A stretch of 64,000 bases of DNA from Xanthostigma xanthostigma (Eukaryota; Arthropoda; Insecta; Raphidioptera; Raphidiidae), in contig OY754465.1 in assembly GCA_963575645.1 (NCBI GenBank), forward strand, positions 36,901,501-36,965,500, read 5' to 3'. The first letter of the stretch is position 1; every line of letters begins with the position of its first letter. Shown in pieces: positions 36,561 through 48,370 of the stretch. Both the position numbers and the translations under genes were made by a program. A model generated the notes under the pieces. That model made no database searches, was not told the origin of the DNA, and was given only the letters and a program-made list of their open reading frames with translations.

Positions 36561-37500
36561 CGACTTACGAAGAAAAAAATTATCAAATATCAACAGTTCC
36601 CCGGGGGCTATAGACTATGTCTGCCCCCGGGCTTGTTTTTAAATTTTTGCACTTTGCAGTTGAGCAAAATTGAAAAACTCAGCAGCACAATGTTACACAT
36701 TGCGAGCACAATGGATTATGCTAGAAAAAAATTGTCAACTATCAACAGTTTCCCGGGGGCTATTGTTTAGGTCCACCCCCAGGTTTGTTTTTAAATTTAT
36801 CGACTTTGCAATTGAGAAAAATTGAAAAACTCAGCAGCACGATGTTACACAATGCGAGCACAATGTATTACGTTAGAAAAAAATTATCTCATATCAACAG
36901 TTTCCCGGGGGCTATTGTTTAGGTCCGCCCCCAGGTTTGTTTTTGTATTTATCGACTTTGCAATTGAGAAAAATTGAAAAACTCAGTAGCACAATGTTAC
37001 ACATTGCGAGCACAATGGATTACGCTAGAAAAAAATTATCAATTATCAACAGTTTCCCGGGGGCTATTGTTTAGGTCCGCCCCCAGGTTTGTTTTTGAAT
37101 TTATCGACTTTGCAATTGAGAAAAATTGAAAAACTCAGCAGCACAATGTTACACATTGCGAGCACAATGGGTTACGCTAGAAAAAAATTATCAATTATTA
37201 ACAGTTTCCCGGGGGCTATTGTTTAGGTCCGCCCCCGGGTTTGTTTTTGAATTTATCAACTTTGCAATTGAGAAAAATTAAAAAACTCAGCAGCACAATG
37301 TTACACGATGCGAGCACAATGTATTACGTTAGAAAAAAATTATCTCATATCAACAGTTTCCCGGGGGCTATTGTTTAGGTCCGCCCCCGGGTTTGTTTTT
37401 AAATTTATCGACTTTGCAATTGAGAAAAATTGAAAAACTCAGCAGCACAATGTTACACAATGTGAGCACAATCGAATGACCTAAAAAAAACATAAAAAAG
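36561..37500 (-). repeat. Right array of 152-bp tandem repeats
   Basis: Inverted array of about six full units plus a terminal variant, with the same GC stem (GCCCCCGGG) and GAGCACAATGNATTACG boundaries. It is much shorter than the left array, so the arms have changed in copy number independently since insertion. Confidence 0.9.
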
Positions 37501-37679
37501 CCAAAATTTTCGGGGGCTGAGCGTCAACTTGGCCCCCGGATTTGTTTCTAATTTTAAAGCAATTTGCAAATGAGCACAATTGAAATGAATTACAGCACAA
37601 TGTAGCACAATGCGAGCACAATTGAATTATCAAAAAAAAATTAAAAAAAAAACAAGTCGGGGGCCAAGTTGACGTAGCC

Positions 37680-37688
37680 TTGGTATAT
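37680..37688. repeat. Putative target-site duplication, right
   Basis: TTGGTATAT, identical to 30258-30266. Confidence 0.65.
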
Positions 37689-39296
37689 GGGTGGATGGGA
37701 CGATCGGCTAGTTGATATAAAAGGCTGACATGCCATCACGTCACGTTACATGCCGACATAGTTTCGCTACAAAACGATTCTACAATTATCTAAACTGCCA
37801 CCGCCAGGCATGCACGGTAATCCATTCACCCGCTCGCCCACTTTTCTACTGCCAATGCCCCTTCTTCGTATTATACTGGCTGTTACCTCCGCAATGGAGA
37901 TGTTCAACCTCTGACATTCTGACATAAATTAATAAGTTTCACGTGTAAATGTACTGCGTTATTGGTAAGCCGTACTTCAGTAAGTTTTTAGGGTTCTGTA
38001 TCTAAGGGTGCAAACCCTATTCTGTCTATATTACAGACTTATAGATCCGAAATTAAGTGCTACAATTATGTTATGTAAGTTGATCTTCCAAACCCTTCAA
38101 TTCATTTTTAACTCTTGCACATTGAAAGGAGAATAAAAAAAATGGAGCGCCAGATCATAACTTTTTCTCAGTGTATGCCACATATAAGTTCGCGAACCTC
38201 CTCGAATATACTCATGTACCCCACTTTAGAAAACTCTGATCCTACGTAAACTTGACATCCGTCATCTCCTTTAGGATGTCCGGTGACGTGAAGGGGACTT
38301 TTCGAATGTGTCCGGGGCTTAAGGAAATTTTTAAATTCACATTTATTATTATTACGAATGGTTCTTTAGTCTGTGTAGACCTCTGGGTCATCATAATTAC
38401 ACAGAGCGCAAAGGATTGAAGATAAGAAAAATAAATTTAGTCGACTAAGAAAAAAGATCGTTCGGTGGCGTATACAGTATTTTCAACGTGTCGGGATTAG
38501 TCAACTCATGTATTTTCAATTTCTATTTCATCCTCACTTAATGACAGTCATAGACCAAGCAGAAAAAGAAAACTGTGTTATTTTGAGGTTAAACGTTGTC
38601 AAACGTATTTTTTCATTTGCTCAGCAGTCTAGGACGAGACATTTTGCGTGAGAAATAGAGACTAAAAACTTGAAAATACGTAAGTAAAATCAGTTTAAAA
38701 TAGATGGTGAAGAAAATACATAAGTCCAACTGCGTTATAGTCCGGGATTTTTTTATCTATTTTTGAAAATATATAACCCCATGTCACGTTATAAACTCAA
38801 AAGTAAACTCCCATATTATGTCAGATCCCAATGAATCTGCTCCTACTGGGTATCTTGTATAATCTAGATTATTCTAGTTAGTTTTCGTGATTCGAACGTG
38901 TATGATAAATAAAATATATAGCTTTCTATATACATAATATAGTTTAGGTGGTGCATCGCCCGATACGATAGACGCAGGTTCAATATTAACATCACTATGG
39001 ACTGTACGAGTGTATGTATGAATGCTCAACAACCACGTGTCGACCGGCGTTCCTTGCACCTGCGTGCACCTGTGTGCCTGCCCTTAACTGACAGTTCACT
39101 CAGGGCGCGGTACGGAACTTTCATGTGCATAGGTAACCCATCCGAGCACTGTTTTGATATCGGGAAATTAACTGATGTAGTCGATCGGCTGTCATTTTTT
39201 AAATAACTATGATATTTTTAAAACTTACTATAACCTCTACATCAGTGTGACCGAAAGTGGACGATATGGCTTCTAAGAGCGCTGAAGAGATCCAAA
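37689..39296. other. Intron 1, mostly unrecognised
   Basis: The first 250 bp are GC-richer and include GATATAAAAGGCTGAC (about 37714), which could be a retroelement LTR promoter, but no matching LTR or TG..CA ends were found. A fragment AGGGTTCTGTATCTAAGGGT (from about 37990) resembles the head of the repeat at 52941-53856. The rest is AT-rich with nothing seen. Confidence 0.35.
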
Positions 39297-39531
39297 AATT
39301 GGTTGTCTGTAAAGTCGGTTTACGGACGATAGTTTTACGTGATAACGTATTCCGCTCGAATAATACATAACCTAAATTTTAGTAGCTGTCAAACTTGGGC
39401 CGATCGTGCGCGGAACGTGACACATTTCGGAACGTGACACTTTTTCGTGCATGCAGCCGGTGTTTCATCAATTTATTTTCGTGCATGCAGCCGGTGTTTT
39501 ATCAATTTATAAGACGTTATCACGTCAAAAA
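39297..39531. mobile_element. Short element related to the foldback loop
   Basis: A 235-bp sequence beginning AATTGGTTGTCTGTAAAGTC and ending AAGACGTTATCACGTCAAAA, with inverted ACGTGATAACGT and ACGTTATCACGT near its ends. Inside, TTCGTGCATGCAGCCGGTGT is present twice (about 39446 and 39478). The same outer sequences occur at 34577-35270, where a ~480-bp block separates them. Confidence 0.65.
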
Positions 39532-41994
39532 ACCGGCAGTATCCTCGGAATCAATTGAGGAGAGTTGAATAAAAATAAGGGGGCGGTGAAAACGTAACAA
39601 AAGAAGAAGATAATTTTGAAAAACTATTCGTACATATATTTCATTGGTTTTGTAAAATACAATTAAATTCGTAGTCATTATTAGGTTTTCCAATTAAACA
39701 GATAGCATGCACGTTGTGCTGGCTTTTTAGTTTGAACATTTCTGATTCTCAAAGTTCCATTTAGGGTTTCCTATATCAATAAACGTATGTTGATTATAAA
39801 AAAAAGTCATGGTTTTTCTATACCTATGCAGTATTTTTAAAAACCTTTCTCGATATGGGAATTAGCTCTGAAATTCCTAAACTGAGAACCAAATATCGAG
39901 ACCAGTTCCGGAATTGAGGATTATCCGACTTTGTATATCCTATATTACTTAAAGAACTAGTTATAGGAAAAATATTTTTTATATGTACCTATTACGTTAA
40001 CTCAATAGATTCAAGACATATCATAGTTGTTTTTCTGAAACTAATAAATTCATCCAGTGTGCCTTGCCTACATTCTTTGCGATAGCAATATCCCCGTTGC
40101 CATATCCCTCTTCGCGTTTCCGGCCTTCCATCTCTGTGCAACTTTTCCAGTTCGTTAACATTTTCTTTGTTCAAACAAGATCGTACCAGGCTGTGTACAT
40201 GCACCTATGGGGTACACATAATCCATATCCATTATGTAGAAATATATGTAGAGGTATTTTTCATTTCGAACATAACTCAGATGTTGGCGATTTTTATTAA
40301 TTTTATTTCTTCGAAACTTTTAAACGAATGGTTTAAATCGAAAAGAAACAGTAGAGCATCGTGATTCTTTAACATTACATTAACAATTAATATTGCTATA
40401 ATGACTATGTAGCTTTTTCTCGCGTGAATCTCCATGATAACCGAAGCAGAATCCCGTAACTAGGGGAGCCTAGAGAATCAGCAAAGCAGTATCTTCTTAA
40501 ACTGATAATCTCCTACCTTAAAAATAACCAACGTACAGTGATATATATTGCCTTTTGTAATGTTTGTCTGTCTTTTTTATCCTTCTTCAAATTTCTGATG
40601 CCCTAACTAAAATTTGGTTCTATAGTATCTTGACATCCTAATCCACAAAGATTTTACTGATCGTTTAAAGGATCGTACATTAATCAAACTTATAAAAGAA
40701 TTTATAAAAAGACAGTGTCACAGGATTTACAAAATTGAAAATTAATGACTGCAACAAGAAAGACATAAATTACCTACGTATTTGCATGCCATCATGGCAA
40801 TACGATTCATAAATTGTAGAGTGCGAGTCATGACTATAGGTACTGTTCGTTTAATGAGGCGGTAAAGCAATGATACAAATTACAATGTAAATAATATCCT
40901 ACCCTTGCATAAAAACTATGCCGTTTATATTACGGTGTGAACTACAACTGTATGAGTCACCCTCTACTATTTACGAACCGTACATTAATTGTCATAATTT
41001 TTACATGAAAAGAAGTCAAATGATTTTCATTACATTGTTTTTACTATTTTCTCAATCCTGTGATGCACCCGATAAGCAATGTCGATGAGTTCATTATTTA
41101 ATCGTTTTTTACTAATACTTATTTAACGAATTTGATTCGATAGTGTCTTTTGAATGAATGAACGATATCTTATTTTTGATCACAATAATTTTGCACGTGC
41201 ATCTTTCAGAATTTCTAATTTTAACTTTATTACGTAGCAAAGAACCCAGTAAATTTTTGGCAGAAGTAATTTATGAAGAATTTTTGTATGAGAATCGTGA
41301 GAATTGGATATAAATAAATACTGATATGATACGACATATGGGCACATATTTTATTGTATGTAAATGCTTCATTGTTGCTGACTGATTTAGTAATAACACG
41401 CTAAAATTTTATATCGTAACATGTTATTAGTTTTTGATGTAGGTATATAATACAATATATAGATTATGCTAACATGCAAATATGTAAAAAACGTATCTAT
41501 TTATAAATTGTCTCCAAAATAAAAAAATGTCGATTTAGATTGTGTTTGCATCTACCATTTTTAGTTTCGGGTTTTTGTGACCATTAAGGACAGTTGAGGA
41601 ATTTGCGTTTATAAGTTTCTCTCTTCGGTACTGTTATTGTAGAACAGGGATATTAAAAAAATATTAAATAAAAATATTGTCTGAAGACACAAGTAATTCA
41701 AGAATTACAAGGCGCGAAATTCTATAAAATATACCCCGGCGTTATGTTTGAAAATTGTTGTATATTTTTAACGACACTTTGAGGTTAATAATAATAATAT
41801 AATTAAATTAACTTAATCTACGAAAAAAATTACAGTTGAAAATATTGAAACACAGAAAGGAAAAAATCATTTTAATAATTTATTAATAATTAGTCACAAC
41901 CAACTTTTTTATAATTATTACCCTAAATTATTAAAATAATTATATTTCCATTTTGGTACATTTCAATAAAAACTTACTTTTTATTATTATTTTA
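39532..41994. other. Intron 1, nothing recognised
   Basis: AT-rich, with no exon-like frames, paired termini or tandem structure detected by eye. Confidence 0.5.
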
Positions 41995-43110
41995 TTCTTC
42001 TTGTAATAACATATATCTCTGATGCGCATGCGCCGATTTTTCCCGAAATAAAATACAAAAATTTCTTGTAAAACAGATAGAATAATAAGCCGCTATGAAA
42101 AGTACTTATACCATTGTTATATAAAAAACGTTATAGCACATAATATCTCTTGCGCATGCGCCGATTTTCCCCAAAAATAAATTACAAAACTTTCTTGTAA
42201 AACAGATAGAATAATCAACCGTTATGAAATGTAAAGCATTATTATATAAGAAACAACGTCATAGCCCATATCTCTTTTGCGCATGCGCCGATTTTCCCCA
42301 AAAAATTTACAAAACTTTCATGTAAAAATAGATAAAATAATAAGTCTTTTTAAAAACTATATTATTATTATATAAAACAACATTATAAAAGATATACTCT
42401 TTTACGCATGCGCCGATGTTCCCAAAAAACAATAGACCACTTCATATTTGCATATCAAACATCCTCCCAAAATTTGGTTTCAATCCGCTCATCCGTGGTG
42501 TCGGAATGGTAAGAAATGTCAAAAATGACGTTTGCATCTGTCATAGTATAATGTTCTAATAATTAGTTATTCAAATTGTTAACTCAGAAGGCGTTGCATT
42601 TCACAAATATTCGAAATGCCATCCGTTTTTGAACAAATGCAATCGTTTTATTTTAAGACAGAACAAACGTAATCTTTATATTACCATATTAAACCGTGCA
42701 ACAGAGAGAGATAACCGAAAGATGTTTGCCATCGATTATATCAAATTGAATTTATTTCTAAATAAATTTGTATAAAAAACCTGTTTTGGCAAATTCTGTT
42801 GTACGAAATTTATGTAAAATTTTCTCCTCTTTCGTTTAAGACAGGTTTCGAACCGATCTGATTTAAATTGAGTGAGTTATAAGCAAAAAACTTCGTTTTT
42901 TCTTTATTGCTCCCCTCTGGGGTCAAAATTCAAAAATCGGGCGACGTTAGGATTTAAGTTACCCGGAGACGAATCGAACAAAAAAAAGTTTTTTAAAATC
43001 GGTTAAGGCGTTTGGGCTGTACGCTGGATACAAAAAGCGTGACTCACAGATTCACAGACAAAGCGAGTACATATAAGGCGCTTTAGCTTACGCTAATCGC
43101 GCCTAAAAAA
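41995..43110. mobile_element. Dispersed repeat with four ~118-bp tandem units
   Basis: Starts with a tandem array (41995-42440) whose units contain AAAACAGATAGAATAATAAGCC-type sequence, GTTATAGCACATA and the palindrome TGCGCATGCGC followed by CGATTTTCCC (42023, 42151, 42278; degenerate near 42404). It continues with TCCCAAAATTTGGTTTCAAT, CAAATTCTGTTGTACGAAAT and ends in GGCGCTTTAGCTTACGCTAA. Partial copies are at 7480-7745, 34651-35132 and 49395-49745. No ORF; class unknown. Confidence 0.72.
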
Positions 43111-44663
43111 TATGGATTAGTACCAGACCCAAATAACCATGACAACTGTTGATTGTCTAAAAGAAAAAAACAGAATATTACGTTATCCTAAACTTCTTTA
43201 GATTGTATTTCAAATGAAATTCAAATAAAAGACATCTCCGCCACACTGACTTCCTTGCTCGCCGCTTTTCGTACCTCAGTAAATCTATAATTCTTTCTGG
43301 ATTATGACAAATGTGTGGTGTCATATTGTAGAGTCTTTAAACATCTATCGATTTACAAAATATGTACAAGATCGTTGGAGCCGTTTTTGTGACAAACACA
43401 ATTTCCGATTTTCTTTCAACAGTAAATTATCCTTGATGTTTGAGTGAAAACCCCTGAGGAATCACCTAAAAACTCTAACCTTCAAATTTGATTTTCGTCT
43501 GTTGAACGTTGTTTCAGCCAGGCCCCTCTTTCGTCATGTAGGAACTAGAAACGTCCAAGTCTATCAAAATCTTAATTTCGATTTTTTTCGCCATTACAAG
43601 AACTCTATAAAAAAATCTTCAAAATCTCGTTACAAAAGTTATATCAGCTTGATGGATCGATAGATCTCGTTTCAAAATAACTCTCACTTTCAGTAGCCCT
43701 TAGAAAGTATTTTAGGGTTTAATTTTCCTTTGGTACTTGGGTGATAGATTGGTGATATTTATTATATCATTAACTCTTCCCTGGGTAGGTGGCACCGGAC
43801 GTATCGGTGTGGAGCATGGAGGCGTAGGAGCCAAATGAATCGTGTTTTATCAAAGTACGTACGAAATTTGAAAGTAGCAGTGTATACGTGAAATCTCCAC
43901 TCCTCCCACTGTTATTTACTTTACGCAGTGCTCCACCAAGAATTAACTAACTGCCTAACCACGATAATGACCTAATTCTTTAATAACGTAGTTTATTGAA
44001 ATAGTTCATCGATTCATTTAAACAAAAATAACTTAATTTTAAAAATGTCCTGTGGGAAATAACAATGTTTAAAGTACCTACATTTTTTATTCTGATTATT
44101 AACATTGAAAAAATAATTTTTAACAATATAATATATCTGCCACTGGCTCGCACGTGCTTACCACTCAACCTCGTGCCGTAATGCTCCGCCTAGAGGGATC
44201 TCTATCTCCAACTAACAGTAGAGTAAGAATTACAATTTCAATCGGGAAATGATTAAGTACCATAGGTTTATAAAAAAGTTATGTTTGCTTGCAGATTATA
44301 GGTACTACAACGAAATAAAAGTAGTCTTTGGTTTTGTTATTTAGATTAACCTGTGCTACCGTTGTACAGTACCAGCAGATGTCATATAAAATATCTGTCT
44401 GTCTGTCATAGTCATAATGCAAATTTATAATATAAATGTAATTCGAATGCGTGACACTAAATCAAATCTGTTCTTGATATTGTTGTGGATGAGAACTTTT
44501 CTATCATCCGGTTTATTATTATGCTGAGTCCAAATTGCAGTATTCTGTGCTATAACAAGAGCAGGATTTGAACGCAGACTGTTATAAACCTAAGAATATG
44601 TTATCACAGACACCCGATCGCCAAGAGCTGTGAGAAGGCATGCAATTTGCATCATCCTATGCT
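43111..44663. other. Intron 1, nothing recognised
   Basis: Mixed composition with short spurious frames only. A CTGTCTGTCTGTCATAG run near 44395 suggests an old repeat tail. Confidence 0.45.
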
Positions 44664-44882
44664 TTCCTAAGATAGCGGTACCGTGATATAGCGGCCGTAA
44701 TATGATGGTGAATGACGTCACATAAAACGTGTGTATAGAAATAAAAAGATGGAGTTTTCTCGGTAGCGGACCACTCCAACGAAAAAAAGCGACATCCATT
44801 TACTTCTGTATGCACACGTTTTTTTGTGATGTCATTCACCGTCGTAACGGTCCCTATCTTACGGTACCACTATCTTAGAAAA
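44664..44882. mobile_element. MITE with ~85-bp inverted arms
   Basis: Left arm TTCCTAAGATAGCGGTACCG pairs with CGGTACCACTATCTTAGAA at right. The arms continue through GGTGAATGACGTCACA / TGTGATGTCATTCACC and ACGTGTG / CACACGT. The 50-bp centre is unrelated. The minus-strand frames across it are by-products of the palindrome. Confidence 0.75.
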
Positions 44883-44983
44883 TCAGCCCTTTTGTACCAA
44901 CAGCATGTATAAGTGTAGAACACACACCATTACACAACGCAAATACATATTCGTGTGGATTACAATCGCGATTTATATCATAA

Positions 44984-45605
44984 CTAGCTGTAACCTGCGG
45001 CTTCGCACGCGATTGAAACGAAACACGGATGCATTCCCATTATTTGGCATAATTACTCCTTTCTCGACGTAAACCCTCCTAATAAATTTCAAAATTGATG
45101 ACATCCACGTGATCAACGTCCTGACAAACCTTGAAAATGACACCCATGTTGATTTTTAGATTATTTTTTCACTGTCTAAAGGGGTTGTTTTTGAAAAAGA
45201 AAGAAACACGTGTATATTTATTTGTTGACAGGAGTAATCCTGCGCATTTTCGAATTGATACATCTATCTTATATGATTTCCCCATGCAAATTTTGAACCT
45301 CCGTTACACCCTTTTAGGGGTTGAATTTCCAAAAATCTGTTCTTAGCGGATGTCTATACGTACGCCATAATAACTATCTGAATGCCAAATTCCAGCCCAA
45401 TTCGTCCAGTGGTTTGAATTGTTCGTTGATTCTCCATGCAAATTTTGAACCTCCGTTACACCCTTTTAGAGGTGGAATTTTCAAAAATGTGTTCTTTAGC
45501 GGATACCTACTCCATAATAACTATCTGTGTGCAAAATTTTAGCCCAATCCGTCCTGTGGTTTGAGGTGTGCGTTGATAAATCAGTCAGTTAGTCAATCAC
45601 GCTTT
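44984..45605 (-). mobile_element. Helitron-like repeat with two ~151-bp internal units
   Basis: Left edge CTAGCTGTAACCTGCGGCTT reads on the minus strand as a Helitron-style 3' end (GCGAAGCCGC..CTAG before TT). Inside, CATGCAAATTTTGAACCTCC with ACCCTTTTAG is repeated at 45283 and 45434, about 151 bp apart, each followed by AGCCCAAT(T/C)CGTCC. The other end is not defined; it is set after the CAGTCAGTTAGTCAATCACG block. Confidence 0.5.
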
Positions 45606-46013
45606 CCTTTTATGTGCGTCAATGAAATCAAAGATTCTAACAGTGCGATATGTCAATTTTGCAATTTCAAGCAGAGTGACGTTACGCAATAATGTAGGGT
45701 TACGTAAGCTGTTTTTGGAGCGAATTATTTACGTCGACTAATACCTAGAAGTCCAGCTTTCAGTTCAGACGGGGAATAGTTAAAAGAAAACTTTATTTTT
45801 CCAGTTGACTATGTCGTGTAATGTAACTTTAATGATACTTTATATTGTATACTATAAACTTTATGTTAACTGATTTTATAAATTAATTAAAACTTTTTAT
45901 TTTGTGTATATTAACAATTTTATACTCTTATAAAAATCATCCTAGAATAGTTGTTTATAATTTTAAATTACTTTATAATAATAACAATGATAGCTCTTTC
46001 AAATATAAATAAA
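45606..46013. other. Intron 1, AT-rich, nothing recognised
   Basis: No coding or repeat signal beyond A/T-rich runs. Confidence 0.5.
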
Positions 46014-47123
46014 ATAAAAACTTTTTAACAAAAAAATTAAACCGCCGAAAAACTGAAAAGCAAAAAATAAATCTTTTTATGTAACTAAGTTTTATTTAAG
46101 TAGTTGAACGTATGTGACAGTCTAGTATATCTAAGTAATTTTGAGTCGGCGTCAACAATCCTTCGCCGGAGATCTCTGAGAGTTCACGAAGTTAATATCA
46201 GCGACAGAGCAACCCGAACGGGCACACACTGAGGGCACACGTCTTTGCGAGTGGTCGTGTGGAGAGCGCATAGTTAGAATGTTAATGTTTATCGCTAGAG
46301 ATTTCACGTATAATTTGAAAAAAAAATTTCTTTTAGTGATCTTTGTTCATTGATTGTTTGACGCCGACTCAAAATTACTTAGATATACTAGACTGTCACA
46401 TACGTTCAACTACTTAAATAAAACTTAATTACATAAAAAGATTTATTATTTTTTGCTTTTCAGTTTTTCGGCGGTTTAATTTTTTTGTTAAAAAGTTTTT
46501 ATTTTATAATTTTTTGTGGCTATATAATTTATAATTGTAATACACAACTCAGCATGAACATCTGTGAGTGAACAATAAATCACCCCTATTTTCCCACCCT
46601 TAGGGTAGGAATTTTTTTTCCAAACTTATATGAGACCAACCTCGAGATATACCCTATCCAATAAAAAAATAATTATCAAAATCGGACTACTCTGTAAAAA
46701 GTTATGTGTGGTCATACATTACAATCAGTGAGTAAACAATCAATCATCCCCTGTTTTCCTACCCTTAGGGTTGGAATTTTTTTACCAAATTTATATGGGA
46801 CCAACTTCGGGGTATACCCTTTCAAACAAAAAAATATTTATCAAAATCGGACTACTCTGTAAAAAGTTATGTGTGGTCATACATTACAATCAGTGAGTGA
46901 ACAATCAATCATCCCCTGTTTTCCTACTCTTAGGGTTGGAATTTTTTTACCAAATTTTTATGGGACCAACTTCGGGGTATACCCTTTCAAACAAAAAAAT
47001 ATTTATCAAAATCGGACTACTCTGTAAAAAGTTATGCGTGGTCATACATAAAAAAAAAAATAAAAAAAAAAAATATACGCGTCGACTTGAGAACCTCCTC
47101 CGTTTTTGTTTTTCGTCGGTTAA
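46014..47123 (+). mobile_element. Composite minisatellite element, copy C
   Basis: Forward copy: palindrome 46014-46503, linker with CACAACTCAGCATGAACATC, three 165-bp units (GTGGTCATACAT at about 46709, 46874, 47039), an A-rich run, TATACGCGTCGACTTGAGAA and terminus CGTCGGTTAA at 47123. Nearly identical to copy A in unit number and order. Confidence 0.8.
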
Positions 47124-47755
47124 AAACTGCAGAACCCTTTAAAACAAAACTGCGCATGCGAGATTAATTTAAAAGACAAACGAGCGTAAGTGAGATTATT
47201 GATACAATAATTGTTAAACGTCGATAATCTACAATCTAATCTAATCTTGGTACAATAAGATTGAGTTTTCAGTTTTTCGACCGAATGAGTTGTGATTGCG
47301 TCATAGCTTCCATTTGCACGAACATCAAAAACTACGAATCGAACGAACTTCATTCACCAAGGAACATTTTAAATAAAAAATAAACTCAATCTCGACGCAG
47401 TACCTACTGCATCGAGATCGAGACTTCACGGTTTATTATTTTTAATTTTATGTGCAATTAAGATGTACTCTAATGAATTAAATTCGTTCGACTCGGCGTT
47501 AGTGACGCTCGTGCCCGATGCAGTTAGAGGGTGCCTTGTGTCATATGATCGGCAAGATTTTCTTTTATTATTATTGGACTAGACAGCTGATTGATTTGTG
47601 ATGTAGTTAAATTTTATATAAAAATCAAAAAGAAAATAGGCATAAACAGTTTTGCTCTTTGGCCACGGATATAGCTTTATGAAAACTGAAAGATTGCTAA
47701 CATGAATTTGCTTTTTAGTTTTTCTAAATATTTATCTATTTTATTTTTGTTTCAG
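47124..47755. other. End of intron 1
   Basis: Unrecognised AT-rich sequence leading to a good polypyrimidine tract and acceptor (TTTTGTTTCAG at 47745-47755) for coding exon 2. Confidence 0.6.
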
Positions 47756-47817
47756 ATGAACAAGAGCGTGTACAGAAGAAAACGTTTGTAAATTGGATCA
47801 ACTCATACCTCTCTAAG
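47756..47817 (+). CDS. Msp300: Msp300/nesprin-1, coding exon 2 (start of CH1)
   Basis: 62 nt completing codon 270 (G from exon 1 + AT) and ending in phase 0. It encodes DEQERVQKKTFVNWINSYLS plus K, the opening helix of the first calponin-homology domain; the EQERVQKxTFxNWIN signature is shared with nesprin-1. Acceptor TTTCAG and donor AAG|GTGAGT are canonical. With exons 3 and 4 it forms CH1. Confidence 0.95.
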
Positions 47818-47984
47818 GTGAGTTATTTTATCAAACGAAAAAAAAACATTTTTACTTTCCACCTCTATGATAGGGACGTATTAGGATCAGTCGGATTTTT
47901 TTTAACCTGAATAAATCTTAAGATTTTGTTACCCTGGGAATTGTTGGAATTTGTTTTTTGTTGATATCTCTATTTATGTGATAA

Positions 47985-48370
47985 AATTTTTCTCCTTTGA
48001 CATCGTAAATATGGTACAAAATACTGCCATGCGGTGTTTTTTTTTTTTTAGCTATTTTAGTAGTTACGTGCGCATGAAATTTTTTTTCGAATAAAACCCT
48101 CCTTACTAAATAAATATTAATATAGAAATAATATTTTTCAAATAAATTTCTGTTTTGAAATGACACTTTAAAGGATTTTTTTCGAAAAAAATTTTCATGC
48201 GCACATAATTACGTGTGCTTTGTACGCAACGGACACTCTATGTCTCGCATTATATTACGAAATGGTCACCCTACACTTGTCGCATGTGCGGATTAGACAA
48301 AAATAACTTAAAAAAAAACACCGCATGGCAGTATTTTGTACCGTATTTATATCAAAGGAGATTTTTTTTT
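47985..48370. repeat. Palindromic element in intron 2
   Basis: Arms pair over TCTCCTTTGACATCGTAAAT / ATTTATATCAAAGGAGA, ACTGCCATGCGGTGTTTTTT / AACACCGCATGGCAGT, and an inner pair GTGCGCATGAAATTTTTTTTCG / TTCGAAAAAAATTTTCATGCGCAC. Part of the right arm is interrupted by unrelated sequence containing GGTCACCCTA. Non-coding. Confidence 0.7.

Larger units (their letters stand above)
30267..37679. mobile_element. Foldback-like element with tandem-repeat inverted arms
   Basis: A 7.4 kb structure bounded by inverted termini GCTACGTCAACTTGGCCCCC and flanked by TTGGTATAT direct repeats. The left arm (30267-34563) and right arm (35970-37679) are inverted copies. From outside in, each has a ~200-bp terminal unit, an array of 152-bp repeats (about 24 left, 7 right), and a ~600-bp single-copy inner segment. 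The ~1.4 kb loop holds a decayed hAT transposase and other repeats. The design resembles Drosophila FB/Galileo foldback elements, but the sequence is not one I recognise. An 8-9 bp duplication fits hAT, P, Mutator or Merlin-type integration. No intact transposase, so it is probably immobile on its own. Confidence 0.82.

Noticed and set aside
37714-37950. A solo LTR with a TATA box.
   Set aside because: No matching second LTR, TG..CA ends, or target duplication could be found; left only as a remark.
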